A program made the position numbers and the translations under genes. From Thuidium tamariscinum (taxonomy: Eukaryota > Streptophyta > Bryopsida > Hypnales > Thuidiaceae): a stretch of DNA of 64,000 nt. The notes below the pieces were generated by a model. The model searched no databases, was not told the origin of the DNA, and saw only the letters and a list, made by a program, of their open reading frames with translations. The DNA is taken from contig OX344754.2 of assembly GCA_947034885.2 (NCBI GenBank), positions 5,773,001 through 5,837,000 on the forward strand. Direction: 5' to 3'. Numbering within the stretch: position 1 is the first letter of the stretch; every line of letters begins with the position of its first letter. Positions 48,110 through 58,334 of the stretch are shown here, one piece after another.

Positions 48110-49540
48110 CAAACACAAGTGGAAAGGGTTAGAGTTGGTTAACACTGGATGACTAGTGTCTTTTCTTTTACGCTAATTCTAGATACAGACAAGTCCATAA
48201 AGAAACTTCTTTGAGAAGCTTGGAGCTCACGCACTTCCGGCCTTATTTTTATAAGGTTGCTTCTTCATGAAGCTTGGGCTAGTCCGTTATTTCTAAAAAT
48301 CGCAACCATTGGTTGAATAAGCATCGCTGCACCGATATTTATCAACCTAACAGTGGATGAATGTCGAGGCTCGCGCACTCCCAGCCTTCATTCCGCTGTT
48401 AGTCACTAATTATATCGTTTCCTCGACATACTTAGCAACAGGGCTTGGATTAGCATTGGTGGCCCAATGCCTTTTCTTTTACGCTTCCCCACATTTAGAT
48501 TTATGAATATTCCAAGTATACGATACGAATCTCGAGTCTTATACCCTACAAGGGCTCCGGAGGACCTAGTCTACTCTTAGGCGAGAATTATGTCTAGTGA
48601 AGCAATCCAGAGGCCAGGGAGGCTTCGCCATGAAGATATCCCATACTTATAATAGCACAAACTTCCATGTGAAGTTACAACCAAAGATAATTAAATTTAA
48701 ATAAGTTATTGATGCACCACCGATTTCGGAATCAACATTCGTTATCATCTAGTGTACCAAGATCAAAGTTTGAAGGTTAGCCAATATTTTGACAAACCAA
48801 CCATATTTGTAATTTGTTGTCTGGGTTAATATGCCCAAAATTTCAATTCCCCATGGGTAAGTTGAATATGGTGCAAATAAAGGGTTGATTAAACGTACCT
48901 GTTGATCACGAAAACACGTACCAAGAATTTTTAATTCGAGGTAATCATTAGTAAATTGGATACACCTCTATGAATAGATGTTCCAACGGTTTTGAAGGTT
49001 TTATCCTCCACAATTCGGATTTCTCCGAGCAAGAGTAATTTTTTAGGATTTTTTTTTTAGGATTTTTAACTAATAAAAGGAAATCAATTCAAAAGGAAAT
49101 TTTTGCAGTGAAGGTTGTAAGAATCGAAGTCCCTCGGTCGTCCGTATGGAGGTACCGATAGAATTTTCTTAGTTTAGGCATGGTAGGCACTAAGAAGCCC
49201 TTATTTTTACATGATTTCCAAAAGTAGGCAACTTAAGTAACTTCTTGAAGAAGCTAAGTCCTTTCATATCTTTTGCCCTAAGGTTGATAGAGTCTGGTTT
49301 TAAAACTCTATTTGGGAATCACAACCAACTTTTGAAAATCAAAACCATGGCTAAGTAAGTACTTAGAACCTTCAACCTTCCAAAGCAACACTCTATTTTT
49401 GTATTTTTGGGTTTTTTGTTGTTTTTGGTTTTAGCAAATAATTGAAATCAAATAGCAAATAAAATTGAAATAACTTGAAAGCAATAAAATCAAATAGCAA
49501 AGCAAAGAAAAGCAAAACAAATAAATGGAATTCTCAAACT
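48110..49540. other. Noncoding interior of the retroelement
   Basis: No ORF of note on either strand. A place where reverse transcriptase and integrase would be expected in a full gypsy element holds none that I can see. Confidence 0.5.
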
Positions 49541-52500
49541 TTATGGGTTTGAGAGGTGGGTGGAAAATACCCGGAAGCAACCACACAGAATTTTGTTAGA
49601 GGTTCGTACCCATTTTTTGAAAACGTCGGTTTTCTTCGGTGATGCCATCGCAAATCGTTGTTGGTAGATTTCTGGGGCATTTGTAATACTACAAGGGGAG
49701 TTTACAAATACCATTTCTCCATGTGTAGATGGCACGGATTGCAAAGTTTCTTGTCTGTGTATGTGTGCACCCGGAGGTGGTACTTTCTCGGTTGCTGGGT
49801 AATCTGAGTCAGCACTGTGGCTGCTTTGTGAAGAACTACCCGCAACTGGTCTTTTATAGGTATGTCTTGGTCGTTTGAGTCGATTGTGACTGTGATAAGG
49901 GTGGTCCCGTTGCCGCCGCTTTACATTGTCAATCGTGTTTAACACTTTCGTTCGGGGATTCGCTGTCATGTTAAAAATTAAATTAAGATGTTGTTGTTGC
50001 TCTATCGGATTTGGAGCCGGGCTTGGACACTGGAGATGAGTTTGTGTATGATATCTTTCATTAGGGCATTGGAACATTCGGGGTAGATTGTGACAAGAGT
50101 CACAAGTTTCGTGGTAGGTAGCTCCATCGTGTGGTCCGAAGCGGTGGGGTAGAGTAGGAGGGTTGATCAACCTTCGTAGGTCTGCTGTCCTTCGCCGGTG
50201 TACTCGAGCTCTTGTTCTCGGCATTTGGTCATATCTTCTTCCAAGCGGCGGTCGTAATATTGGTCCGAAAACGGATTCTATTCGTAGTTGTAGCGGCTGA
50301 TTGGTGCGGTCTCTTAGCGTTGACCCCTGAGTTGCCGGGTTTTCTTGTCCAGTTGGAAATTCCCGGTCCGGAGTGTAAAATTGGTCTTCTTCAGTATCTA
50401 AAGTCAGTTGAGCTTCGGGGTCATTTACTTCCCCTTGCGTTATAACAAATACTTCATCGCCCGAATAGGAATGCTCTTGGATCCATTTTGCAAAAGTTCC
50501 GTCATCTACGTAATCATATAATCCTGGACCAATGCATTTAATGGGGCCTAAATCCACTGTAGCCTCTGCCCTTCGAGATTGGATGGTAGGCAATTCATGT
50601 TTGCCTTCTAAGCCTAGAAGCGGGCCACGAGAAACTATGGCGACCATAGTTCGGGAATTTTCTGGGCCGTAGGTGAAGGTGGGTCTTTTCTCGGCCCAAT
50701 TTACAATTCCCCCACATTGTCGAAGGAATCTCCTCCCTAATAGAAGCGGGTACCCTTCATTAGCCTCCTCTTTAAGTTTAATAACTTCAAAAGTGACTAT
50801 ATAGTCAACGCCCCCAGTTTGTATGCGAAGATCCTTGATTCGGCCTAATGACCTGACAGAACTTTGGTCAGCGCATTTTAAAGTGACATAAGATGGGTGA
50901 GTGACTTTTAGTCCCAACTTATCCATGGTAAAGGCAGGCATGATGTTCACACTGCTCCCATCGTCTACTAGAACCCTCGGGATAACTTTATCGACAATTT
51001 CTATGTCGATTTCCACTGCATCAAAAGTTTTCTTTGAGTTTCTTAGATCGGGGATTAACTCCACCTTGTTGACTTGATCCACCCTTCTCTGGTTTCGTGG
51101 CATCGTGGCTCCTTCCTTCATCTGCTTGCGCAACTGTGGGGCTAGTTGTATCAACTACCCAAATGATATGTCTGCTTTCGCCCGAGCTAAATCTTTCCAT
51201 AAATCGTATGGATAAGATGGGTTGGTGGATTTTGGGGCTTTTACCCGAGTCTTGGACGCGGGTGGAGGGTAAATACCATCGTTATCGATGAATTGATATT
51301 CATCCTCATCTAAGCCCATTTGTATTGGTGGGTTTAGATCAAATTGTACCTCCTTGGCGGTTTGTTGTACGGTTTGTTGTAAATCGGAGATCCTTGGTGA
51401 TTCTTCCGATGAATCTAAACTGCTTCCATCGTCTTCTTCTTCCAGGTTTTCAGTAACAGCCGGTAGAGGGGGTACCAGGGATGACGGGACGTCCGGACGT
51501 CCATGGGACGTAGACGCTACCCCTCGGACGTCCTGTGACATTTGAAATTTTTTTTGACATACGTCCAGCGGACGGGCGACCGGACAGCCATGCGGACGGC
51601 CTTTCAATAAGACAGAAGGCGGACGGGTGGTCGGTCGGACTACGGACGGAGCAGCGGACGGGAGGTCGGGGAGTGCGGACGGGCGGTCGGACGGTGCCGT
51701 CCGCAGTCTCCGACCGCCCGTCCGCACGTCTACTTCCGACGGATGCCATCCGTTGGTCGCCGAGGACTACATCCACTGCGTCCGAACGTCTGGACGTCCG
51801 GACGTCCGGATTTTGGACGTAATTTTGCCCTGGACATTGCAATTCGTCAACCCTGGGGGGTACGGTAGTCTGGGCCCCGCCCCTGGTAACCACTAAGGTT
51901 GGAAGTGTGGTCAGGGTCCCGTGTTCTATCAGCTCCACGAGAAGTGAGGTTTGATTGTTATTAGACGGTTGTCAATTTTGAAAGTCTAGGAACCTCACGT
52001 CTTGTACACTTTGCGTGTTATTGAGCGGAATAATCCCTTGAGCGGTTTGTAATGCTTCTGGGGCTGCATGAGTCTATCATTGAGTAGTGCGGTCGAAAAA
52101 TAAATCTGGGGGTCCTACCTCCGGTCTTGGTTCCGTGTATCTAGCCCCTTGCTGATTATTTTGAGCTTGTCTGTTGTAGTCGGCTTATAGAAATTCAAAT
52201 GGGATTATCTTGTCCCGTGCCATGCAACGAGTCGTGGGATGATGGTCTCCGCACCTCTCGCATATGATGTTGTTTTCTACCCAACAACGTCCTCGTTCAT
52301 GATTCTTTTTGCAAGTATTGCATACAGGGTATCCTTGATTTTGTCTTCCAGGTGCGTTGGGATGTCGATAAGGCTCCGGTTGTTGCGGGCCCTTTGGTCG
52401 TTGTTGCCTTTGCTGTTGCAGTTGAGATTCTTTGAGTAGAGGACAGAATGGTGGTGTGTGATTTGGTTGGCCACAATGATTACACCATACCCCCGTTGTA

Positions 52501-53429
52501 TACGACCCTGATTCATGGTGTAGTGGTGGCGCTTGCTTTCCTTGTCCTCGAACTAAGCATGACATTTGCTCTGTCAATTCTCGTACCAATTTAGTCATCT
52601 CGTTGGTGACTTGTCGCATTTCGGTACGTAATAGTTCCAGCCCATCAGTTGGTGCTGGTAAAAGTAAGGGAGGCCCTATGGGGTCCCTGACGGCTAACGG
52701 AGCAGGGTTGTGAACTACTCCCATTGAACCGTTTTGATATGTCACTGGATTAGCGACTTGTTGATGATGGACTGGTATGAATGCAGGTATAGGTTCTTCT
52801 GCTTTTCGTACCATTTGTTCGTTTTCTTTATCAATCTTTTCCACCTCCAATGCTGCTTCAATTGCGTTCTCCAAAGTCACCGGTCGTCGAGACAATATGT
52901 CTCGGATAGTTGAAGCAGAGTCAATCCCTTGGATAAAGTAATGTCGGATGGTTCCATCATTGAGGAGATTCTCCACAAAACGGGTACGCACTATTTGAAA
53001 TCGCCGTACATATGCCGTAATGTCCTCCGTCGCTCCTCGTCACAAACTGTTTAATGCCGTAAGGGCTTGTTGCTGGCCAGTTTCAGGCCTGAAATAACGT
53101 AGAAAGTCTGCCTGCAATTGGAGCCATGTGGTAAAGAATCCAGCATCATGTGATCGATACCACGAATAAGCGGTTCCCACCAAAGTGTTGGGAAACCAGA
53201 TCAAATAGTAGCCATGGTCAAAGACCAGGCTGGAAATAAGGATTTCCTCGAATCTTTCCACAAGTGTGGCTGGGTCATCATCTTGTAAGCCCGAGAATCG
53301 AGGTAAATGATGAAGAATGGGTATTTCCCTTAATCCTCGCGGGACCACAATGGGAAGCCCTCTTGGAAGCATCATTGGGTCGATAATTGGTACAGCGAGG
53401 TCCTCTGCCTTGTCCCCTTCAGGTGCATG
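49541..53429 (-). pseudogene. gypsy-like gag-protease polyprotein, broken
   Basis: One frame runs from 53429 to about 51813 and, after a GC-rich insertion, from about 51480 to 49541. Domains in order: retrotransposon gag (ATLVERFEEILISS ... TAYSWYRS ... LQADFLRYFRPETG); three zinc knuckles (C-x2-C-x4-H-x4-C at 52484-52443, then two C-x2-C-x3-H-x4-C at about 52322-52224); an acidic linker; and a retropepsin domain with VLVDDGSSVNIMP (active-site Asp at about 50965) and a downstream LLLGRRFL. The 270 residues after it match nothing I recognise. Gag would package RNA and the protease would cut the polyprotein. In-frame stops are TGA 53040, TAA 52185, TGA 52077, TAG 52074, TGA 51972 and TAG 51155; coding continues past each. 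The N terminus is cut off by the CACTA-type end at 53430. Confidence 0.85.
51483..51813. mobile_element. GC-rich GGACGTCC-repeat MITE inside gag-protease
   Basis: Left end GGACGTCCGGACGTCCA and right end TGGACGTCCGGACGTCC are inverted repeats. The interior is packed with GGACG/CGTCC words (CGGACGGGCGG, GCGGACGG). It breaks the gag-protease frame between the QCPGQNY and SLVPPLPAVTEN segments and shifts it by one base. No target duplication was definable because the repeat words blur the edges. ORFs through it are meaningless translations. Confidence 0.65.
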
Positions 53430-54060
53430 CACTATAAGAAAACTGCGTTTTTGGTTATGTTAGCAGAAAAACATGTCATGTTTTTTGGGACGTCACATGT
53501 CAAATAGTGAACATGTGAAAAAGTGAAAATTTGATGTGATGTCTCAAAAAACATATTCAGCTAAATTGGAGAACAAGTAGATGTTACTATTAACAAACAT
53601 GTTTATAATGATGTTAAAAAAAACAAATTCATGCTTTTTTGTGACATCCAAAAAAACATAGACTGCCACATCAGCAAAAAGTCCATTTTGATTATAGAAA
53701 TTAAATTTTTTTTTTGCGGTCAGTAGTAAAATATTGCCCGTAAGTGAAAAAATTTGGAAAAAAACAGCCACATGGCATGTTTTGTCAAAAAAAAGGGAAT
53801 AGATGGATGACTTGAATGTATAAGATGGATGAAAACAGCTGATCTTTATACTATTGTAGTGGTAGGAAGAGAAACAATCTATATGGGATATGAAAGTCAA
53901 GAACTGTATTTAATGTGCAATGTCAAAAAGAACATGAAGATGTTTGAAACAACATATACATGTTTAAAAAAACATGTATATGTCTGAAATGATGTCAACA
54001 TGTTCAATCACTTCAATGGTCAAAGTACCGTATTTCGGAATCCCATATCTTTTGTCTTAC
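53430..54060 (+). mobile_element. CACTA-type terminus and subterminal repeat zone
   Basis: CACTATAAGAAAACTG interrupts the retroelement gag exactly. It is followed by many subterminal ACATGT and TGACATCC/TGATGTCTC words next to AAAAAACAT (to about 54000), the arrangement expected at a CACTA end. I found no matching TAGTG end to the right. If the element is intact it would have to extend past the RING-family gene, which would then be its cargo or its own gene. Confidence 0.55.
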
Positions 54061-54074
54061 CTAGGGCTAGGAAA

Positions 54075-54175
54075 GGATATAAATACAAGCACTCTCCCCT
54101 TCATTTTCATTAACTTAAAATGAAGTAATTCCTTCATTTTGCCATCAAAATTTTTCATGATGGTAGATGGTAAGT
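54075..54175 (+). promoter_or_regulatory. TATA box and possible first exon
   Basis: GGATATAAATAC at 54075-54086 lies 55 bases before ATG 54139. The short frame MPSKFFMMVD runs into a consensus donor, GATG/GTAAGT, at about 54169. A T-rich stretch with many runs follows. Whether this exon joins the gene at 55090 is unknown. Confidence 0.4.
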
Positions 54176-54713
54176 TTTCTTCAATTCTTGCTGAATTTAA
54201 TAAAAAAAAAATTCATTTTTATTTTTTTATTTTTTTTATTTTTTTATTTTTTTATTTTTTATTTTTTGTTTATTTTTTCTTATGGATAAGTGTGGGCGCT
54301 TCATTCCCACCCTTGGAATTAAGTGATCACAACCAGGCTCTAACAATTCTACTACCTACGGGTGTCTAAGCGTCAATCCATTGTGCCTTCCAAGCAATGG
54401 ATCTTTTTTACTATCCTACCTAAGGTTTGTTTCGTTCTCTTGTCCTACTTCTAGTTGTTGCTTACTCTATGTGTTTCGTTCTCTTGTCCTACTTTTATGC
54501 TTCGTTCCCGTTTATCCTACTCAGGGTTTTCTCTGGCGACAACGCGACATCGCGACAACGAGACGTCACGCGACGTCTAGTGGATACCCCGCAACGTCCA
54601 ATAGAGTCAAAGTTACCTTTGACTTTTAAAAAGTTTACCCCCCTTTTACCAAGGCCACCTGGATGCCATGTGGCGTCCGCGTGGCAAATTCGGAGGCGTA
54701 TGCGGGTCCAACG

Positions 54714-54944
54714 GAGGCGACCGCGTAAGAAGGCGACCGCGCGTGGGGGTGACCGCGGGAGAGGGCGACCGCGCTTTGCACAGGGACGACCCGAAGTCGC
54801 CTCTTCCTACCCGTGGTCGCCTCCAACATACCCGCAGTCGCCCTACCGCGACCCGCAGTCGCCCTACCAGACCCGCGGTCGCCTGCCTCTGACATCGGCA
54901 TTCGCCCTGTACCCGTGGTCGCACCACCTATAAATGCAGTCGCC
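54714..54944 (+). promoter_or_regulatory. GGCGACC box array and TATA box
   Basis: About four GGCGACCGCG-type boxes (54714-54771) are followed by about eight in the opposite orientation (GTCGCC preceded by GCAG, GTGG or GCGG; 54795-54943), spaced roughly 15-30 bases. TATAAAT at 54929-54935 sits inside the array, 155 bases before ATG 55090. It looks like a clustered binding-site promoter. A short upstream ORF starts at ATG 55020 and overlaps towards the main start, which could reduce translation. Confidence 0.6.
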
Positions 54945-55089
54945 CTCTCATATTACCTTCATTCTCCATCGAGGCTTCTGGTCTTGCAACCTTCATTGGC
55001 TGCATGCATTAACCTTTGGATGAATATTGACTATTTTCTCTATTCGGCTACGTTTTCGTGATTCCTTGTTATCGACTGCAACAAATCCC

Positions 55090-56493
55090 ATGGCTTCCGA
55101 AGGCAACAATCTTGTGCCACTCCCGGTTTTGACCAACACGCGCACGCCTCGTGCGGTTAGGAAGGCTGTCATCGACAAGGGTCGTAAGCGGAGAGGCAAC
55201 ACTCATAGAAAGCGATGGCATGTGCTGAGAAATCCAAACCACCCTGCTTTTAAAGGGTGGGATGAGGAAGAAGAACCATGGACGTTGCAGACTTGTGAAG
55301 AATACATTGAATGGTGTCACATTGATAAGTTGTTTCCACCATGGCATCATCATTTCAATCGACACACCAACAAAGCAAACTTGAAGTATTGTGAAAATGC
55401 ACCTTACGTTCAAAGGTGCATCGAATTGTGGCAAGTCCTCTACAAAACCCCTTTTGTAGAGAGGAATGAGGTGACTCTTTTCATTGCCCGAGGAGCATAT
55501 GCTGAGCTTGTTTTGAAGAAAGAAGTGGATTGGTCCACTATCAAAGAAATTGCCTACGTGGAACGTCCAGAGACTGGATTAATACCAAGAGGGGTATTGA
55601 AATTTCCAGAAGGTGGACTTGGACCAATTCGAAGTAATCCTCAGAACAAGGTAACAGAACCTGAAACTGAAGAATCTGAAGAGGACAATGACTCTGATGG
55701 CACACGACCTCCAAGAAAAGAGCGAGTCAAGCAACAAATTGTCACTCCCATTCAAGTGCAAGTTCTGAATGTTGAGGGGGCTTCTGCATCACGAGGATCG
55801 AGACCAAAACGTCCTACCAAGGTTCGACGTTCGACCATTCAAATCGGACCTTCATCAAACTCAACAACACTTCCCACGCGCCCGTTGCCAACTGGTAACA
55901 CAATCGATGTCTTCGAGTTTGGTGCGGCTGATGATCCCCCCGTGGAAGTTTCCCCGAATGTTTCTATTCACATTCCTCCATCTCAAGAAAATTCAACTAT
56001 GGCTCTATCTGAGGCTCTGGACCTCTTGAAGACCAAAGACGCCACAATCGCTTCAATGCAATTGGACCTGAAGAAATTGCAGTCTGATTTGGACCATAAA
56101 AACGCTCTTCTTTCACAGCAGTCCAAAGATCTTCAACGCCTTCGACAAAAAGAGCGTGAGACGATCACTTTGTCGGATATGGATGATGGCTTTGTTGAAC
56201 AGGATCCACATCATTTGGACAAGGTTGTGGCAGATGTCACTAGCGGTCTCCTCCATTGTTCTCCACCTGTTGCTAAGCGTACAAAGCGTTCTTCAATTAT
56301 TCCAACCATGTTTCTTCCTACCATCATGGAAAAACATACCGTCGACCCCAACGATGTCGAGGAAACCCAAGATTCTCTTTCATTTCCTGCGCCTACGCAT
56401 CTCTTATCTTCAACAAAGAAATTGGATCTTCGAGAAGAAAAAAACATACTGCGAGCACAGTTGGCTCAATTGGCAGCCACATACTATCATTAG
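55090..56493 (+). CDS. Coiled-coil protein of an unrecognised family, upstream half of a coiled-coil/RING gene
   Basis: Starts at ATG 55090 (MASEGNNLVPLPVLT); the frame is open further upstream but without an ATG. 467 residues. Residues 20-150 are ordered with many aromatic residues (HRKRWHVLRNPNHPAFKGWD, PPWHHHFNRH, ELVLKKEVDWSTIKE). Residues 185-300 are acidic and Ser/Pro-rich with basic patches. Residues about 310-375 form a heptad-rich coiled coil (ALDLLKTKDATIASMQLDLK, then QSDLDHKNALLSQQSKDLQR). It ends at TAG 56491. The same frame continues into the RING part without interruption, so this is probably the first part of one protein of about 826 residues. The minus-strand relative at 63994 shares the DWST region. 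Not recognised as any named family; a host gene captured by a transposon or a transposon accessory protein are both possible. Confidence 0.7.
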   Translation: MASEGNNLVPLPVLTNTRTPRAVRKAVIDKGRKRRGNTHRKRWHVLRNPNHPAFKGWDEEEEPWTLQTCEEYIEWCHIDKLFPPWHHHFNRHTNKANLKYCENAPYVQRCIELWQVLYKTPFVERNEVTLFIARGAYAELVLKKEVDWSTIKEIAYVERPETGLIPRGVLKFPEGGLGPIRSNPQNKVTEPETEESEEDNDSDGTRPPRKERVKQQIVTPIQVQVLNVEGASASRGSRPKRPTKVRRSTIQIGPSSNSTTLPTRPLPTGNTIDVFEFGAADDPPVEVSPNVSIHIPPSQENSTMALSEALDLLKTKDATIASMQLDLKKLQSDLDHKNALLSQQSKDLQRLRQKERETITLSDMDDGFVEQDPHHLDKVVADVTSGLLHCSPPVAKRTKRSSIIPTMFLPTIMEKHTVDPNDVEETQDSLSFPAPTHLLSSTKKLDLREEKNILRAQLAQLAATYYH

Positions 56494-57573
56494 AAAGTTG
56501 CTTGTATTCTCACCGTGGATAGATCACAACAAATAGCTCAAGAATTGGACAAAGTTGCGAAGAACTTCGTTGCAAAGGCCCCAAAACGTGAGAATGGAAT
56601 GACATCGTGGCCATTGTTGGAGGACATGTTTCCTGAAAACCTACCCATGGTGAACGCAGAAAATGGAGGAATCAATTGGGCACAACTTGGTTGGGACTAC
56701 CAAAAACAGATGTCGTGCCACTTGGATGAGAAAGGACGACAACTTTTGTGGCCAAAGCCAGCAACCTTTGTTTTGGACCATACAAAATGTCCTATCTGTC
56801 TGGAATCCTTTGGCCCTGAAGGAGGGTGGGCATTGGGATCATGCACGCACGTTTACCATCCTCAATGTCTCATTGTGCAATGCCTAATAAGGCGACGTTG
56901 CGTGATTTGTTCGGCACCATTTCATGATCGTTTGTATGCCATGTTCAACCTAATAACATACATGCCACCTTCTTGGGAACACAATGGTGAAACAACTATA
57001 AATACAAGATTTTGGGGGCGAGATTTGCTGTGGAGCTGGCGTGAAGGCCAACATGATCAAGAAAAAGGACCTGCTAGTTCTCAGTTGAATTGGGAAACTG
57101 ATCCTGATGAAATTCTTCGAGTTGCACCTCGGCTCATGGGAGCAGGCCCACGTAACGAGGGGAGGAGGGCATTTTTTTTTCAATGTCTCGGTGGATATTT
57201 TGATAAGACCTTTGCAACCTTCAAGTGGGGCCCTCACCCACTGAAACATCGTTGGGATTTAGAAGGGAATAGAGTGGCCAACCAAGACTCAAATGCCTCT
57301 CTTGAAGACTTAACTAGTATGGCGTACCTTGACTCTACATATGGGCCATATTACACAAGTCAAGCCCTCGACTATCTATTGGAACAGCACTCTCCACAAA
57401 CTGCAAGGACCCTTGAAGCTTTGAAGGATTCCAATGTTTTAGAGTCCATTTTGAGTGCAGATGGTCCAACTTCTCGTACTCGTGCGAAGCGTAAGCTTGA
57501 CGTTGAGGAATCATCCAATTATGAGTATGGTGAGGCAAGTGGTGCCCAAGATAATGCACATGTTGTCACCTAA
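56494..57573 (+). CDS. RING-H2 domain protein, in-frame continuation past TAG
   Basis: Codons continue directly after the TAG (KVACILTVDRSQQIAQELDK). The first ATG is 56599, which would give about 325 residues. A canonical RING-H2 finger lies at 56788-56910: C-x2-C-x14-C-x-H-x2-H-x2-C-x10-C-x2-C, starting KCPICLESFG with CTHVYHPQC at its centre. RING-H2 fingers bind two zinc ions and usually recruit E2 enzymes for ubiquitin transfer. Downstream are an aromatic-rich region (TRFWGRDLLWSWREGQ), FFFQCLGGYFDKTFATFKWG and a basic/acidic tail (SRTRAKRKLDVEES). TAA at 57571. Expression as a separate protein would need internal initiation; a fused protein would need readthrough, editing or an unmutated allele. 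Confidence 0.7.
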   Translation, partial: KVACILTVDRSQQIAQELDKVAKNFVAKAPKRENGMTSWPLLEDMFPENLPMVNAENGGINWAQLGWDYQKQMSCHLDEKGRQLLWPKPATFVLDHTKCPICLESFGPEGGWALGSCTHVYHPQCLIVQCLIRRRCVICSAPFHDRLYAMFNLITYMPPSWEHNGETTINTRFWGRDLLWSWREGQHDQEKGPASSQLNWETDPDEILRVAPRLMGAGPRNEGRRAFFFQCLGGYFDKTFATFKWGPHPLKHRWDLEGNRVANQDSNASLEDLTSMAYLDSTYGPYYTSQALDYLLEQHSPQTARTLEALKDSNVLESILSADGPTSRTRAKRKLDVEESSNYEYGEASGAQDNAHVVT

Positions 57574-57865
57574 ATATTAGCACTATTTTGTGACATCAAC
57601 TTCACTTTTGTAATGGTATAAATAGCAAAAGGCCCATAGCACGCACTTATATGATATCCATAGTGAATACTCCTCACTTGCATTGTGGATCAATAGAATT
57701 TGCTTTGGAGAATTTGATTCTACAACTTTGCTTTTTGTTAATATAAAGCAATTTCATATTGCTTATATTTTTAATATAAACCACCTTTGCCTTTCTACAA
57801 GAAAACTGTATTCTTTCCTAGTTTCCTTGTTTCCATAAAAAATATCATTGTCATGGATTTTGTTT
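57574..57865 (+). other. 3' flank of the coiled-coil/RING gene
   Basis: Contains GGTATAAATAGC (57615) shortly after the stop, and TTTCTACAAGAAAACTGTAT at 57797. The latter resembles the CACTA-type end at 53430 (CACTATAAGAAAACTG) in the same direction, with the first bases mutated. No clear polyadenylation signal. Confidence 0.35.
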
Positions 57866-58330
57866 ACTCTCAAAGGCCTATGGCCATTTTTCCATCAAGA
57901 ACCACTAAGAACTGCCATTTTGGTTGCATTTATCCAAAAGACCAAAAAAATGTATTTTTATAAAATTTAACCATACGATCTTGTATTTTGTTTGTCTGAG
58001 ATCATGTGGTCAAAATTTCATGAAGTTTAACCGTATACATTAGAAGATTTAAGCATTGAAAGTTGGAAAACATAGTCTTCTTAAACACTATCCTGCATTC
58101 CTACAATTCCAAATGACTTTGATTGCCATTTGCTGAATTTTTTTCTACTATGGACTTTAAATTTAAATTTGTATGTATTTAAGAATTGAGTAGAAAGTCT
58201 AATAAAAGAATTCCCAAAAAAGAATGCTTGTTTTTCTTTCTTTACAAAAATATAAAATAAAAATAGGTCCAAGATTGAAAAATTATAAAGTAAAAGTAGG
58301 TCCAAGATTTTTTCAAATACTTCACTGTAG
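57866..58330 (+). repeat. Family A fragment (left half)
   Basis: AAAGGCCTATGGCCATTTTT, AAGAACTGCCATTTTGGTTG, GATCATGTGGTCAAAATTTC and AGGTCCAAGATTGAAA follow the order of the complete copy at 32576 and then stop. Confidence 0.7.
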
Positions 58331-58334
58331 GATG

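Noticed and set aside
51450..51938. ORFs of Arg/Ser/Asp-rich protein on both strands
   Set aside because: They arise from the GGACGTCC repeat of a MITE, with equal openness on both strands.
54635..54933. Arg-rich ORFs on both strands
   Set aside because: They are translations of the GGCGACC box array upstream of the TATA box.
56450..56495. Short intron removing the TAG at 56491 with acceptor ATTAG
   Set aside because: The nearest upstream GT would give an intron of about 34 bases, too short for plants; a longer intron would delete well-formed coding sequence. Not excluded by data.
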